Assembly (NCBI RefSeq): GCF_014055005.1
Contig: NZ_CP059570.1
Location: 620,001 to 684,000 of the forward strand
DNA from: Neisseria dentiae
Lineage (GTDB): Bacteria > Pseudomonadota > Gammaproteobacteria > Burkholderiales > Neisseriaceae
Reading direction: 5' to 3'
DNA: 64,000 bases
Below the pieces are notes generated by a model. It searched no databases and was not told where the DNA came from. It saw only the letters and a list, made by a program, of their open reading frames with translations. The translations under genes and the position numbers were made by a program. Each line of letters opens with the position of its first letter. Position 1 is the stretch's first letter. This document shows positions 20,823 through 31,063 of this stretch, piece after piece.

Positions 20823-22403
20823 TTAAGGCGCGGAAGCTGCGGCTTCGCCCTCGGGCAGCATATCCGCCTCGGTGAATTCCGGCTCGGGCGCGGTTTCGAA
20901 TATTTTGCCGTTGAGTTTCAGACGGCTGTTGTCCAGCTCGACCAGCGTTTTGATGTTGCCGTTGTCAACGGTGAGGTATTGCTCGCGCGCCATCGAGTTG
21001 ACGGTGCTTTCCACCATCAGGCGCAGGGTTTCGTTGATGTCGTCGAGGCTGGCGCGGCCCTCGGCAAGGTCTTCAGGGTTAACGCTGAAGATATTGTCGG
21101 CCTGGTTGACGGCCAGCTGCTCGAGCAGTTTCTGCGGCACCTGCATATCGAAACGGGCATGGGTTTTTTTGAGCATGGCGCTAAAGTCGTTCATCTCGGC
21201 CCGGGTGAGGCCGTTGAAACTGAGGCGGCCTTTCACATCAACCAAACCTTGCGGCATTTTGAAGGTGAAGGTTTTGACGTTCAGCACGGGATTCTGGGTG
21301 AACAGGCCGGCGGCTTCGTTGCGGGCGGTTTTCAACAGCTCGCTTTGAATCTGCTCTTCGGTCATTTGTTTCGACGAGAGTTCGGCCATTTTGTTTTTAA
21401 TGGCCAAAAGGCTCTTGGCGTGCAGATGCTCGGCAGCCACGTTGATGTCGAGCGGGCCGTAATGCTCGTCGCCGTAGGCAAGGGTTTCGAAGCGGAAGCG
21501 GCCTTCGCTGTTTACCCATTCGCCGTTTTCACCGGTTCGGGTGTCGAAGCTGAGTTTTTCAACGGCGATTTTGGAAGGGGCGACGGTGCCGGTGGGGTTG
21601 ATAAACGCGCCGATCTGCAAATCGGTAACCAAATTCACCAGCTCGTTGATTTTGATGTTGTAGTCGAAACCTTCTTTCCACTGCATCGAAAATTTATCGA
21701 GTTTAAAGCTGCTGCTGCCCAGTGCCAGTTGGTTGCTGCCGTCGGTGGTTTCGGTGCGGATATGCAGGTTTTCCAGCGCAACATCACCTTTGTCGGCCAG
21801 CTTGGCTTGCAGCGAAGGAGCGGTGTAATCGTGGGTGTAGGCAGTGAATTCGGGTTGGTAAACAGTGATGCCGCTCAAGCCTTTCCAGTTGAGCTTGATA
21901 CCCGAAAGCTCTTCGTAATCGAATGCGGGCACGCTTAAGGCCAGCTCGCCGCTGCCGCCGAGGTTAACGGTGTTGGTAAGGCTCACGGGTGCTTGTGTGC
22001 CGAAAAAGCGGGCCAGCACTTTGGCCACTTCGGGGTGGTATTTGAATTCGGTTTCCACATGGGCGCGCACGGGCGTAAAACCGCCGGCAAACGGGCCGTG
22101 TTTAACATGGTTGATAACCGTAATCGGTTCTTTCAAAACGGTTTTGAGGTTGTCGGGCAGGTATTTTCCGGTGTTGTGGAGCAGGGTGGGTTTCAGTCGC
22201 ACAACGGTGGTTTCGGTGGCGCCGAACCAGCCGCGTTGGTATTGGTGCGACTCAACGGTGAGAAAGCCGGATTGCGACAGCAGTTTCTGCTGGGCGGCCA
22301 GGCTTTCTTCGGCCTTGATGCCGAGATAATAAGGCAGTGCGCCGAACACAAGGGCCAAAACGGCGGCAAGGGCGAGCGACAGGGAAATCAGTAGCTTTTT
22401 CAT
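20823..22403 (-). CDS. YdgA-like (DUF945) exported protein
   Basis: This 526-residue protein has an N-terminal signal anchor (KKLLISLSLALAAVLALVFG). The rest is a long beta-rich periplasmic domain with many short strands, as in E. coli YdgA/YihF. DUF945 proteins of this length are widespread in Gammaproteobacteria and Neisseriaceae, and AsmA-like repetitive folds have been suggested for such proteins. The function is not established. The start at MKKLL is chosen over an ATG 33 bases upstream because it begins the signal. It is divergent from the DUF4149 gene. Confidence 0.78.
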   Translation of the reverse strand: MKKLLISLSLALAAVLALVFGALPYYLGIKAEESLAAQQKLLSQSGFLTVESHQYQRGWFGATETTVVRLKPTLLHNTGKYLPDNLKTVLKEPITVINHVKHGPFAGGFTPVRAHVETEFKYHPEVAKVLARFFGTQAPVSLTNTVNLGGSGELALSVPAFDYEELSGIKLNWKGLSGITVYQPEFTAYTHDYTAPSLQAKLADKGDVALENLHIRTETTDGSNQLALGSSSFKLDKFSMQWKEGFDYNIKINELVNLVTDLQIGAFINPTGTVAPSKIAVEKLSFDTRTGENGEWVNSEGRFRFETLAYGDEHYGPLDINVAAEHLHAKSLLAIKNKMAELSSKQMTEEQIQSELLKTARNEAAGLFTQNPVLNVKTFTFKMPQGLVDVKGRLSFNGLTRAEMNDFSAMLKKTHARFDMQVPQKLLEQLAVNQADNIFSVNPEDLAEGRASLDDINETLRLMVESTVNSMAREQYLTVDNGNIKTLVELDNSRLKLNGKIFETAPEPEFTEADMLPEGEAAASAP

Positions 22404-22561
22404 TGCATCACACAATAAACGGAAAGCGCGAAGCATAGCATTTTTTGCGGTGCTTGTCTTTGATTGAACGGGGCATTCAGATGGCCCGGGGCTTTTCCCG
22501 CGCTTGATGGCGGCGTGCAGAAAATGGTATCGTGCGTGAATTTTAACGCGAGGGGCAGATA

Positions 22562-23005
22562 ATGAAAAAATTGGCCGGCGTATTGGCCGGAGCGTGGCTG
22601 GGTTTGCAGTTGGGCGTGGGTTATTTGGTTGCGCCTCTGTTGTTTCAAAATTTGGAACGGACGCAGGCGGGCGAGTTGGCCGGTGTGTTGTTCACCGTAA
22701 CGGCCTATATCGGCCTGGCTGTTTGGCTGCTGGTTTATTTCACGGGCAGATCGGAAGAAAAGCGGGCTTATGCGCGCCCGCACACAGGCAAATGGGTGTT
22801 GCTGCTGCTGGCTTTGCTGGCGGCTAACCAGTTTCTGGTTACCCCCGTGATCGAGGCCCATAAAACGGGAACGGCCAACTGGCTGTTAACGCTCTTGGGC
22901 GGCTCGTTCGGCAGATGGCACGGCGCTTCAACCATTATTTATATGGTGTGCAGCGTGCTGGGGCTGGGTTTGGTGTTCCGTTTGGTTAAACTGGAGTGGC
23001 GCTAA
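22562..23005 (+). CDS. DUF4149 membrane protein
   Basis: This 147-residue protein has four predicted membrane helices: at the N-terminus, near 42-60, near 77-95 and at the C-terminus. The GVGYLVAPLLF and ANQFLVTPVIEAHK stretches match the DUF4149/TMEM205-like family. Members are often found beside yhbY and rlmE-ftsH in beta-proteobacteria, as here. The function is unknown. AGGGGCAGATA before the ATG is a good ribosome binding site. Confidence 0.82.
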   Translation: MKKLAGVLAGAWLGLQLGVGYLVAPLLFQNLERTQAGELAGVLFTVTAYIGLAVWLLVYFTGRSEEKRAYARPHTGKWVLLLLALLAANQFLVTPVIEAHKTGTANWLLTLLGGSFGRWHGASTIIYMVCSVLGLGLVFRLVKLEWR

Positions 23006-23043
23006 CCGGTTATGAAACAGGCCGAAACCTCTGCAAAATGCAT

Positions 23044-23098
23044 TCAGACCGTCTGAAAAAGTTTGCGGTGGGGCAAAACTTTTTCAGACGGCCTGTTC
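23044..23098. terminator. Extended uptake-sequence hairpin between DUF4149 gene and yhbY
   Basis: The left arm GACCGTCTGAAAAAGTTT (one base off the canonical uptake sequence) pairs with AAACTTTTTCAGACGGCC around a 15-base loop. It lies between converging genes. Confidence 0.75.
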
Positions 23099-23117
23099 GA
23101 TTGTTTTGCCGCCCTGT

Positions 23118-23399
23118 TTATTTTTCGTTATTTTCACGCCACAAAACCAACAGCTTGCCGATATGCTGCACCAATTGCGCGTCCACCGCTTCGCATAAGG
23201 CTTCGCAAATGGCGATGCGTTCGGCGCGGTCGTCGCCCAATACGCGCACCTTAATCAGCTCGTGCGCCGTCAGCGCCGCATCGGTTTCTTTGATAACGGA
23301 TTCGGTTAAGCCGTGCTGGCCTACCATCACAACGGGGTTTAAATGATGGGCGCGGGCTTTGAGTTCTAAAATTTCTCGGGTGGTGAGTTTGTCGGCCAT
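23118..23399 (-). CDS. yhbY: YhbY family ribosome assembly RNA-binding protein
   Basis: This 93-residue CRM-domain protein binds the pre-50S ribosomal subunit. LKARAHHLNPVVMVGQHGLT with the following ALTAHELIKVRVLGDDRAER is the standard CRM pattern, including the GxxG-like loop region. Length is usual. It is divergent from rlmE, which also acts on the large subunit; this arrangement is conserved in many proteobacteria. Confidence 0.92.
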   Translation of the reverse strand: MADKLTTREILELKARAHHLNPVVMVGQHGLTESVIKETDAALTAHELIKVRVLGDDRAERIAICEALCEAVDAQLVQHIGKLLVLWRENNEK

Positions 23400-23509
23400 A
23401 TTCTCTGCTTAAATATCAAAATCGGTTAAATGCGTTATTCTACGCGAAGCGGCGCCTTTAAGGGAGAAAATAACGTACAATAGCGGCTTTATTGTTGTGT
23501 GGTTACGGT

Positions 23510-24130
23510 ATGTCGGTGCGTTCAAAATCTTCCAAAGCATGGCTTAACGAGCATGTTAACGACCATTATGTGCATCTGGCGCAAAAAGAAGGTTACCGCG
23601 CGCGCGCGGCCTACAAGCTTTTGGAAATCAACGAAAAAGACAAACTTATCCGCCCCGGCACCGTGTTGGCCGATTTGGGCAGCGCCCCCGGCAGTTGGTC
23701 GCAGGTGGCGGCGCAACTGGCCGGCAGCAGCGGGCAGGTGTTTGCCTTGGATATTCTGCCGATGGATGCGGTAGAAGGCGTATCGTTTATTCAGGGCGAC
23801 TTCCGCGAAGAGGCCGTATTGGCCGAATTCGAGCGGCTGCTGGGCGGCCGCCCGTTAGACCTTGTAATTTGCGATATGGCACCCAATATGTCGGGCAATG
23901 CCGTAACGGATCAGGCACGCAGCTTTTATTTGTGTGAGCTGGCTTTGGATTTTGCTGCCAACCATTTGAAAACAGGCGGTAATTTTCTGGTTAAAGTATT
24001 TCAGGGGGCGGGGTATCAAGAATATGCCGCCGCTATGCGCGAAGTGTTCGCTTCGGTGCAGACCAGAAAGCCGAATGCCTCCCGCAATCGTTCCAGTGAG
24101 ATTTATTTATTGGGCAAAAATAAACGCTGA
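23510..24130 (+). CDS. rlmE: 23S rRNA (uridine-2'-O)-methyltransferase RlmE
   Basis: This 206-residue SAM-dependent FtsJ/RrmJ enzyme methylates U2552 of 23S rRNA. Motifs include [17 protein letters not shown] with the first catalytic Lys, the SAM-binding [15 protein letters not shown], the [10 protein letters not shown] stretch with the catalytic Asp, and FLVKVFQG with the second Lys. The start [11 protein letters not shown] is chosen by family match, six codons inside the longest reading. It precedes ftsH, the classical ftsJ-ftsH pair. Confidence 0.94.
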   Translation: MSVRSKSSKAWLNEHVNDHYVHLAQKEGYRARAAYKLLEINEKDKLIRPGTVLADLGSAPGSWSQVAAQLAGSSGQVFALDILPMDAVEGVSFIQGDFREEAVLAEFERLLGGRPLDLVICDMAPNMSGNAVTDQARSFYLCELALDFAANHLKTGGNFLVKVFQGAGYQEYAAAMREVFASVQTRKPNASRNRSSEIYLLGKNKR

Positions 24131-24202
24131 CAATGCGTATAGCCTGATTTACAATCCGTTCTTATTTTTGACCCTTATATGGAGCCTGTTTCAGTGGGGA
24201 AT

Positions 24203-26197
24203 ATGTTAAAAAATGTGTTGGTTTGGCTGGTGTTGATTGTTGCCATGCTGATGGCGTTCAACGCCATCAGCGACAGCAAAGAAAACAAACAGCAGATCGA
24301 ATATTCGCAGTTTATCGAACAAGTGAACAAAGGCGAAATCGCCAATGTGAACATTGAAGGCTCGGTGGTCAGCGGCTACCTGATTAAAGGCACACGCACC
24401 GACAAAACCGAATTCTTCACCAATGCGCCGTTAGACGAAAAACTGGTTCCGACGCTGTTGGATAAAAAAGTGCGCGTGAAAGTTACGCCCGAAGAGAAAC
24501 CGAGCATGCTCACCAGCCTGCTGTTCAGCCTGCTACCGGTGATGCTTCTGATCGGCGCCTGGTTTTATTTCATGCGTATGCAGTCGGGCGGCGGCGGCAA
24601 AGGCGGTGCGTTTTCGTTCGGCAAAAGCCGCGCCAAACTCTTGGATAAAGACACCAACAAAGTAACCTTCGCCGATGTGGCGGGTTGCGACGAAGCCAAA
24701 GAAGAAGTGCAGGAAATCGTCGATTATCTGAAAGCACCCAACCGCTATCAGAGCTTAGGCGGGCGCGTGCCGCGCGGCATCCTGCTGGCAGGCAGCCCCG
24801 GTACGGGTAAAACCCTGCTGGCCAAAGCCATCGCAGGAGAAGCGCAAGTGCCGTTTTTCAGCATTTCCGGTTCCGATTTCGTTGAAATGTTCGTCGGCGT
24901 GGGCGCCAGCCGCGTGCGCGATATGTTCGAGCAGGCCAAGAAAAACGCCCCCTGCATTATCTTTATCGACGAAATCGACGCCGTGGGCCGCCAGCGTGGT
25001 GCGGGTTTGGGCGGCGGCAATGACGAGCGCGAACAAACCCTCAACCAATTACTGGTTGAAATGGACGGTTTCGAGAGCAACCAAACCGTTATCGTGATTG
25101 CCGCCACCAACCGCCCCGACGTGCTCGACCCCGCTTTGCAGCGCCCCGGCCGTTTCGACCGCCAAGTAGTGGTGCCGCTGCCCGATATCCGCGGCCGCGA
25201 GCAGATTTTGAAAGTGCACGCCAAAAAAGTGCCGCTCGACGAATCGGTGGATTTGGTTTCGCTGGCACGCGGCACGCCCGGTTTTTCAGGCGCGGACTTG
25301 GCCAACCTGGTGAACGAAGCCGCTCTGTTTGCAGGCCGCCGCAACAAAGTGAAAGTGGATCAAAGCGACTTTGAAGACGCTAAAGACAAAATCTATATGG
25401 GCCCCGAGCGCCGCTCGATGGTGATGCACGAAGACGAAAAACGCGCCACCGCTTACCACGAAGCCGGCCATGCGATTGTGGCGGAAAGTTTGGAATACAC
25501 GGATCCCGTTCACAAAGTAACCATCATGCCGCGCGGCCGTGCGCTGGGTCTGACTTGGCAGCTTCCCGAGCGCGACCGTATCAGCATGTATAAAGACCAA
25601 ATGCTGAGCCAGATTTCGATTCTCTACGGCGGCCGTATTGCCGAAGATTTGTTTGTGGGCCGTATTTCCACCGGTGCCTCCAACGATTTCGAGCGCGCCA
25701 CCCAAATCGCCCGCGAAATGGTTACCCGTTTCGGCATGAGCGACAAAATGGGGCAGATGGTTTATGCCGAAAACGAAGGCGAAGTGTTTCTCGGCCGCAG
25801 CGTAACCCGTTCGCAGCATATTTCCGAGAAAACCCAGCAGGAAGTAGATGCGGAAATCCGCCGTATTCTTGACGAGCAATATGCCGTGGCCTATAAAATC
25901 TTGGATGAAAACCGCGATAAGATGGAAACCATGTGCAAAGCGCTGATGGAATGGGAAACCATCGACCGCGACCAAGTGTTGGAAATCATGGAGGGCAAAC
26001 AACCCAGCCCGCCGAAAGATTACAGCCACAATATCCGTAAAGAAAGCGATGTTACGACCCAACCGCAGGCCGGATATGCCGATGCGGCAGGAGCCCAAAG
26101 TAGCGGCGCTTCTTCTGAAGGTGATGCAAACAGCCAAGCAGTTGCGGCGGAAGCCGGCGCATCGGAAGAAACACGCAATCCTGCGGATAAAGTATAG
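24203..26197 (+). CDS. ftsH: ATP-dependent zinc metalloprotease FtsH
   Basis: This 664-residue membrane AAA+ protease degrades misassembled membrane proteins and regulators. Two N-terminal membrane helices ([18 protein letters not shown] and [18 protein letters not shown]) flank a periplasmic domain. The AAA module has Walker A GSPGTGKT and Walker B IIFIDEID with [21 protein letters not shown]. The zinc motif HEAGH lies near residue 419. The Ala/Ser-rich tail is variable. The ATG at 24203 is preferred; a GTG at 24194 or an ATG at 24179 would add a few residues. A clear intrinsic terminator follows. Confidence 0.95.
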   Translation: MLKNVLVWLVLIVAMLMAFNAISDSKENKQQIEYSQFIEQVNKGEIANVNIEGSVVSGYLIKGTRTDKTEFFTNAPLDEKLVPTLLDKKVRVKVTPEEKPSMLTSLLFSLLPVMLLIGAWFYFMRMQSGGGGKGGAFSFGKSRAKLLDKDTNKVTFADVAGCDEAKEEVQEIVDYLKAPNRYQSLGGRVPRGILLAGSPGTGKTLLAKAIAGEAQVPFFSISGSDFVEMFVGVGASRVRDMFEQAKKNAPCIIFIDEIDAVGRQRGAGLGGGNDEREQTLNQLLVEMDGFESNQTVIVIAATNRPDVLDPALQRPGRFDRQVVVPLPDIRGREQILKVHAKKVPLDESVDLVSLARGTPGFSGADLANLVNEAALFAGRRNKVKVDQSDFEDAKDKIYMGPERRSMVMHEDEKRATAYHEAGHAIVAESLEYTDPVHKVTIMPRGRALGLTWQLPERDRISMYKDQMLSQISILYGGRIAEDLFVGRISTGASNDFERATQIAREMVTRFGMSDKMGQMVYAENEGEVFLGRSVTRSQHISEKTQQEVDAEIRRILDEQYAVAYKILDENRDKMETMCKALMEWETIDRDQVLEIMEGKQPSPPKDYSHNIRKESDVTTQPQAGYADAAGAQSSGASSEGDANSQAVAAEAGASEETRNPADKV

Positions 26198-26211
26198 AAC
26201 CTAACTGATTG

Positions 26212-26237
26212 AAAGCGGCCGTTAAGGCCGCTTTTTT
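26212..26237 (+). terminator. Intrinsic terminator after ftsH
   Basis: AAAGCGGCC-GTTA-AGGCCGCTTTTTT is a GC-rich stem followed by six T residues. It is one of the few terminators here not built from uptake sequences. Confidence 0.9.
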
Positions 26238-26257
26238 GTGTAAAGCTGAAATTCAGG

Positions 26258-27136
26258 ATGCTGGAAAAAAATTATGTTTTGTCATTTGCAACAGCCTCGC
26301 CGACCATTAATGAAGTCTTATTGAAAACCATCTACCCGGGCGTGAAGGTAGTCGAGGTGGTCAGGCGGTGGATAACAGGAGATTCATCAATGCCGTTTTC
26401 TAAATATAGTGGATTAAAATAAGAATGCCGAAGTAGGGTAAAACGATTCTTTAGCATATCGCCCAATTGCAAGTTTGAATGCAGTTATTTCATTTCGGAG
26501 TTTTTATTTGAATTCACTATACTATGCACCGGCGCACCCTCGTACGATCTATCGCCTGATTACAGTGGCGGGAATACAAGGTCCACTGTCCTTCATCCGC
26601 TGGCGTAACAAAAGCATTTGGACGAAACAGATGCCTATCCTTTCGGGAGAAAAAGACATGGAGTGGTTGATGATGGATGCAACCCATATCTAAAGCTCAT
26701 CCCCATGTGACGGGAGCTAAAGGTAGCAATGAAGATATGAGCCGCACAAAAGAGGCTGAATACCAAGTTACATTTAGCGGTGAATGCCCATAGGATGCCG
26801 GTAAAATTCGTATTTAAGCGAAGGCAGTGCGGTAGATTGCCTGTTTGCCGAAGCACTGATTGCAGATACGGCAGCTGACCAAAGGCCTATGATACTGATG
26901 CGATCAGGAACTTGGCAGCTGCTTTGGGGATGGATACCCTTATCTCGCCAAAGATTAACTGCAGGGATCTGCTGTTTGTTGACTGCTATCTGTATCGTCA
27001 CCGCCACTTGGTAGAAAACTGTTTTTTAGATTTCAAACGCCGGTGGAGCATTGCCACGTGTTATGCGAAGAGATTGGCTTTATTTGTGGCAGCAATAGAA
27101 ATCCGGATTATTGAGATGTGGTTAAAAATATTGTGA
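26258..27136 (+). pseudogene. Decayed IS5-family transposase, carrying a MITE
   Basis: The coding pieces follow an IS5-type transposase in order but in shifting frames with stops: MLEKNYVLS at the start, RGGQAVDNRRFINAVF, then after the MITE LCTGAP, then EWLMMDATHI, KAHPHVTGAKGSNEDMSRTK, and finally RHRHLVENCFLDFKRRWSIA near 27000-27060. DATH, HxxGAKGG and the HLVEN...KRWR-like end are family landmarks. The copy is dead. It occupies the gap between ftsH and the cit operon. A related 3' fragment lies at 41842-42105. Confidence 0.8.
26405..26521. mobile_element. 117-bp TA-target MITE, copy B
   Basis: Nearly identical to the copies at 9231 and 40335, with TATAGTGGATT and GAATTCACTATA ends. It sits inside the IS5 transposase remnant. 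If it is removed leaving one TA, the remnant reads AVF-stop-ILCTGAP, which aligns with the AVLWILRTGAP-type stretch of IS5 transposases. It therefore inserted at a TA in the older element. Confidence 0.88.
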
Positions 27137-27333
27137 CTACATTATCTAGTTATCAGGGCCGTTTTTTTAAACAAAATTGAAGCTTACTTTGGGTAAGATG
27201 GTAATTTAACTACAAGATATTTTTATATCTTTCAATAAACTACATTTTTATTGATTAAAGTCATAACGGTGTGTGTGTCGAGCCTAAAATCTGCCTGAAA
27301 TTTGTAATTTACTAACAAGATATGGGGCAGGTT

Positions 27334-28368
27334 ATGGATTCGGCACAATACGACTTCGAGCGGATTTATGCCGGCAACCTTGAAGGTATCCGCGAAGTTA
27401 CGGATTTTTTACACCGCAACGATCTCAATATAGACGATTTTATCGAAGTGTTTCTGGTGCTGCGTAACGGCAAAGGCGAAATCATCGCCTGCGGCGGCAT
27501 TGCACCGGGGGTGATTAAGTGTGTGGCGATAGACGACAGCTGCCGCGGGCAGGGCATTGCGCTCACGTTGGCCTCTTCGCTGATCCAACTGGCCGCCGAA
27601 CTCGGCTACCATCATCTCTTTATCTACACCAAACCCGAAAATGAGCCGTTTTTTACCGACTGCGGTTTCTATCCGATTGCCGCCGTGCCGGGCCGTGTGG
27701 TGCTGCTGGAAAACAGCCCAGTCCGCCTAAAGCAGTATCAGGCCCGGTTGGCGGCGCTCAAGCAGCCCGGCGGGCGTATCGGCTCCATCGTGATGAACGC
27801 CAACCCGTTTACCAACAGCCATCTTTATCTGATCGAAAACGCGTTGGCGCAATGCGACTGGCTGCACCTGTTTGTGGTGGGTGAAGACAAATCGCAGTTT
27901 TCCTACGCCGACCGTTTGGCGCTGATTAAGGCGGGCACGGCCCACCTTTCGCGCTTAACGGTGCACGAAGGCTCTCCCTATATCATTTCCCGCGCTACCT
28001 TCCCCTGTTATTTCCTGAAGCAGGAAAGCATCGTCCACCAATGCCATATGGAATTGGACTTAAGCATTTTCCGCATTTATATCGCGCCGCCGCTGGGCAT
28101 CACCCACCGTTTCGTGGGCAACGAGCCCAATTGCGTGATTACCAATTACTACAACAAACAGATGCGCATCTGGCTGAAATCCCCCGAAATCAACGCGCCG
28201 CCGATAGAAGTGGTGCAGATTCAGCGTTTGGAATACCAAAACGACGTGATTTCGGCCACCAAAGTGCGCAAATGGTTGGGCGAGGGCGATTTTGAGACGC
28301 TGCGGCATTATGTGCCCGACAGCACCTACCGTTTTTTAATCAACAAATATGAAAAGGCCAGTGTATGA
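27334..28368 (+). CDS. citC: [Citrate (pro-3S)-lyase] ligase
   Basis: This 344-residue enzyme acetylates the thiol of the citrate lyase ACP prosthetic group, using acetate and ATP, to switch the lyase on. The N-terminal third is GNAT-like ([22 protein letters not shown]...), and the C-terminal part is a nucleotidyltransferase with [20 protein letters not shown]. The start at 27334 follows GGGGCAGGTT, a good ribosome binding site; an ATG 12 bases upstream is possible. It opens the cit operon and overlaps citD by four bases. No CitAB-type regulator is present. The upstream DNA is AT-rich after the IS remnant. Confidence 0.92.
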   Translation: MDSAQYDFERIYAGNLEGIREVTDFLHRNDLNIDDFIEVFLVLRNGKGEIIACGGIAPGVIKCVAIDDSCRGQGIALTLASSLIQLAAELGYHHLFIYTKPENEPFFTDCGFYPIAAVPGRVVLLENSPVRLKQYQARLAALKQPGGRIGSIVMNANPFTNSHLYLIENALAQCDWLHLFVVGEDKSQFSYADRLALIKAGTAHLSRLTVHEGSPYIISRATFPCYFLKQESIVHQCHMELDLSIFRIYIAPPLGITHRFVGNEPNCVITNYYNKQMRIWLKSPEINAPPIEVVQIQRLEYQNDVISATKVRKWLGEGDFETLRHYVPDSTYRFLINKYEKASV

Positions 28369-28658
28369 ACGCGATTACCAAAGACAGCGTGGCCGGCACG
28401 TTGGAATCGAGCGACGTGATGGTTTATGCCAGCCCCAATCCCGGCGGCGGCAGGCTGATTACCATCAACAGCTCGGTCGGCCAGCAGTTTGCCCCGCAGA
28501 TCAGGGCGAGTGTGGAGGCGGTGCTGAACCGTTTGAATATCGAAGAAGCCGCGCTGCAAATCGAAGACAAAGGCGCGCTCGACTGCGTGTTGCAGGCGCG
28601 GGTGAAAGCCGCGCTGCTGCGTGCCGGCGCGCAGGCGGATTGGGAGGAGTTGCTATGA
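28365..28658 (+). CDS. citD: Citrate lyase acyl carrier protein (gamma subunit)
   Basis: This 97-residue carrier holds the 2'-(5''-triphosphoribosyl)-3'-dephospho-CoA arm of citrate lyase. [10 protein letters not shown] near residues 11-20 contains the prosthetic-group serine (Ser15 by alignment with the Klebsiella protein). Length is usual. It starts inside the citC stop (ATGA) and its stop overlaps the citE start, so the three are translationally coupled. Confidence 0.93.
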   Translation: MNAITKDSVAGTLESSDVMVYASPNPGGGRLITINSSVGQQFAPQIRASVEAVLNRLNIEEAALQIEDKGALDCVLQARVKAALLRAGAQADWEELL

Positions 28659-29533
28659 AATTGCGCCGTTCTATGCTGTTTGTGCCGGGCGCCAACGCCG
28701 CGATGGTCAGCACATCGTTTATCTATCGGCCCGACACCATTATGTTTGACTTGGAAGATTCTGTGGCCCTGTCTGAAAAAGACACCGCCCGCATGCTGGT
28801 GGCGCACGCGCTGCAACACCCGCTCTACCGTGAAATGGAAACGCTGGTGCGCGTGAACCCGCTCTCTTCCGAATACGGCCTGGCCGATTTGAATGCGGCG
28901 GTGCGCGGCGGCGCCAGCGGCATACGCCTGCCCAAAACCGACGGCCCGCAGGATATTACCGATATGGAAGCCGAAATCGAAAAAATCGAACGGGCCTGCG
29001 GGCGCGAGGTAGGCAGCACGCTGATGCTGGCCGCCATCGAATCACCGCAGGGGATTTTGGCCGCCAACGAAATCGCCAAAGCCTCGAAACGCTTAATCGG
29101 CATCGCCTTGGGGGCGGAAGACTATGTGCGCGCCATGAAAACCGAGCGCTCGCCCGAAGGCATCGAGCTAATGTTCGCCCGCTCAACCATTCTGCACGCC
29201 GCCCGCGCCAACGGCCTGATGGCGTTTGATACGGTGTATTCCGACGTGCGCAACGAAGAGGGCTTTTTGCGCGAAGCCGCCTTAATCAAGCAGATGGGTT
29301 TCGACGGCAAATCGCTGATCAATCCTTCGCAAATCGCCCTGATCCACAACCTGTTCGCCCCCACGCAGAAAGAAGTCGAGCAGGCCGAGCGCATTATCCG
29401 CGCCGCCGAAGAAGCCGCGCAGGCGGGCATCGGCGTGGTGTCGCTCAACGGCAAAATGGTCGATACCCCGATTATCGAACGTTCGCGCCTGATTTTGCAG
29501 CGCGCGCAAACTTCAGGCATACGCGAGGAATAA
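28655..29533 (+). CDS. citE: Citrate lyase beta subunit
   Basis: This 292-residue citryl-ACP lyase splits the citryl thioester to acetyl-ACP and oxaloacetate. It is a HpcH/HpaI-type TIM barrel with [12 protein letters not shown] at the start, [11 protein letters not shown] (metal ligand region), [18 protein letters not shown] and [10 protein letters not shown]. Length is usual. A much longer reading begins upstream in this frame but runs through citD, so the start at 28655 is chosen by the ATGA overlap and the family N-terminus. Confidence 0.94.
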   Translation: MKLRRSMLFVPGANAAMVSTSFIYRPDTIMFDLEDSVALSEKDTARMLVAHALQHPLYREMETLVRVNPLSSEYGLADLNAAVRGGASGIRLPKTDGPQDITDMEAEIEKIERACGREVGSTLMLAAIESPQGILAANEIAKASKRLIGIALGAEDYVRAMKTERSPEGIELMFARSTILHAARANGLMAFDTVYSDVRNEEGFLREAALIKQMGFDGKSLINPSQIALIHNLFAPTQKEVEQAERIIRAAEEAAQAGIGVVSLNGKMVDTPIIERSRLILQRAQTSGIREE

Positions 29534-29536
29534 ATC

Positions 29537-31060
29537 ATGAGCAAAAGCAGAGAACAACGCGTTGCCAAAGGCACCGCCAACAGCCAATACCGCGCTTTCG
29601 AGCCGGTGGTGAAAAAAGTGAAACTTTCCGACGAATACCTGTCGCGCAAAATCTGCCCCAGCATCGAAGCCGCCGTCAGAGCCTGCGGCTTGGAAGACGG
29701 CATGACGGTTTCGTTTCACCACTCCTACCGCGGCGGCGATTTCGTGTTGAATATGGTGATGGACGTGCTGGCCGGCATGGGCTTTCACAACCTCACCGTG
29801 GCCGCCAGTTCGCTTTCGGGCTGCCACGATCCGATGATCGCCCATATCCGCAACGGCGTGGTGCGCAAAATCTACACCTCCGGCCTGCGCGGCAAGCTCG
29901 GTGAATTTATTTCGCAAGGGCATATGGCGGAGCCGGTGCAGATTCACTCGCACGGCGGCCGCGTGCAACTGATGCAGAGCGGCGAGCTGGTGCCCGACGT
30001 GGCGTTTCTGGCTGTGCCCAGCTGCGACAGCTTCGGCAATGCCTGCGGCTATATCGGCAACAACATCTGCGGCTCGCTCGGTTATGCCAAAGCCGACGCG
30101 CAGTTTGCCCGCAAAGTGGTGTTGGTAACCGAAGCGCTGAAACCCTATCCGCACAGCCCCGCCGGCATTTACCAAGATCAGGTGGACTACATCGTGGCGG
30201 TGGACGCGGTGGGTGATTCCAGCAAAATCGGCGCCGGCTCCACCCGCATGACCACCAACCCGCGCGAGCTGCTGATTGCGCGCCGCGCCGCCGACGTGAT
30301 TGAAAAATCAGGTTATTTCCACGACGGTTTTTCGCTGCAAACCGGCTCGGGCGGCGCTTCGCTGGAGGTTACCCGCTTTTTGGAAGACAAAATGCGCCGC
30401 CAAAACATCCGCGCCTCGTTCGCACTCGGCGGCATCACCGCCAGCATGGTGGATTTGCACGAAAAAGGGCTGATTGAAAAACTGATCGACGTACAAAGCT
30501 TCGACAGCGTGGCCGCCGCTTCGCTTGAGCGCAATCCCGGCCATATCGAAATCAGCGCCAACCAATACGCCAATTTCGGCTCCAAAGGCGCATCGGTGGA
30601 GAGGCTGGACGTGGTGGTGTTGAGCGCGCTCGAAATCGACACCGAATTCAACGTTAACGTTATCACCGGTTCAGACGGCATCATCCGCGGCGCATCGGGC
30701 GGCCACAGCGACACCGCATCGGGCGCGCGTTTGGCGATGATTGTGGCGCCGCTGGTGCGCGGCCGCATTCCCACCGTGGTGAAAGACGTGCTGACCACGG
30801 TAACACCCGGCGAACACATCGATATTCTGGTTACCGACCACGGTATCGCCGTCAACCCCAAACGCCCCAAACTGGCGGCGCGGCTGCAATAAGCCGGCAT
30901 CGAAACCGTGCCGATCGAAGCACTCTACCAACGCGCCGTAATGCTGACGGGCGAACCCGACGCCATCCGCTTTACCGACCGCCCGGTGGCGATGATCCGC
31001 TACCGCGACGGCAGTGTGATCGACACCGTTTACCAAATCGCCGCCGCCACGGAAGGTTAA
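29537..31060 (+). pseudogene. citF: Citrate lyase alpha subunit with premature stop
   Basis: The gene encodes the citrate:acetyl-ACP transferase of citrate lyase. The first 451 residues are intact (SFHHSYRGGDFVLNMVMDVL, GGHSDTASGARLAM, VTDHGIAVNPKRPKLAARLQ). A TAA at 30890-30892 interrupts the frame. The same frame then continues for 55 more residues (AGIETVPIEALYQRAVMLTG ... IAAATEG) to a TAA at 31058, just before citXG. The full reading would be 507 residues, the usual CitF length. A single GAA-to-TAA change explains it. The truncated product lacks its last 56 residues, so activity is doubtful. Confidence 0.88.
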
Positions 31061-31063
31061 ACC

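Noticed and set aside
26475..26693. Small open frame after MITE copy B as a new gene
   Set aside because: It begins inside the MITE and reads a wrong frame of the decayed IS5 transposase.
30890..30892. Recoded stop in citF (readthrough or special amino acid)
   Set aside because: TAA is not a known recoding codon for selenocysteine and no recoding hairpin is evident. A point mutation or sequence error is simpler.
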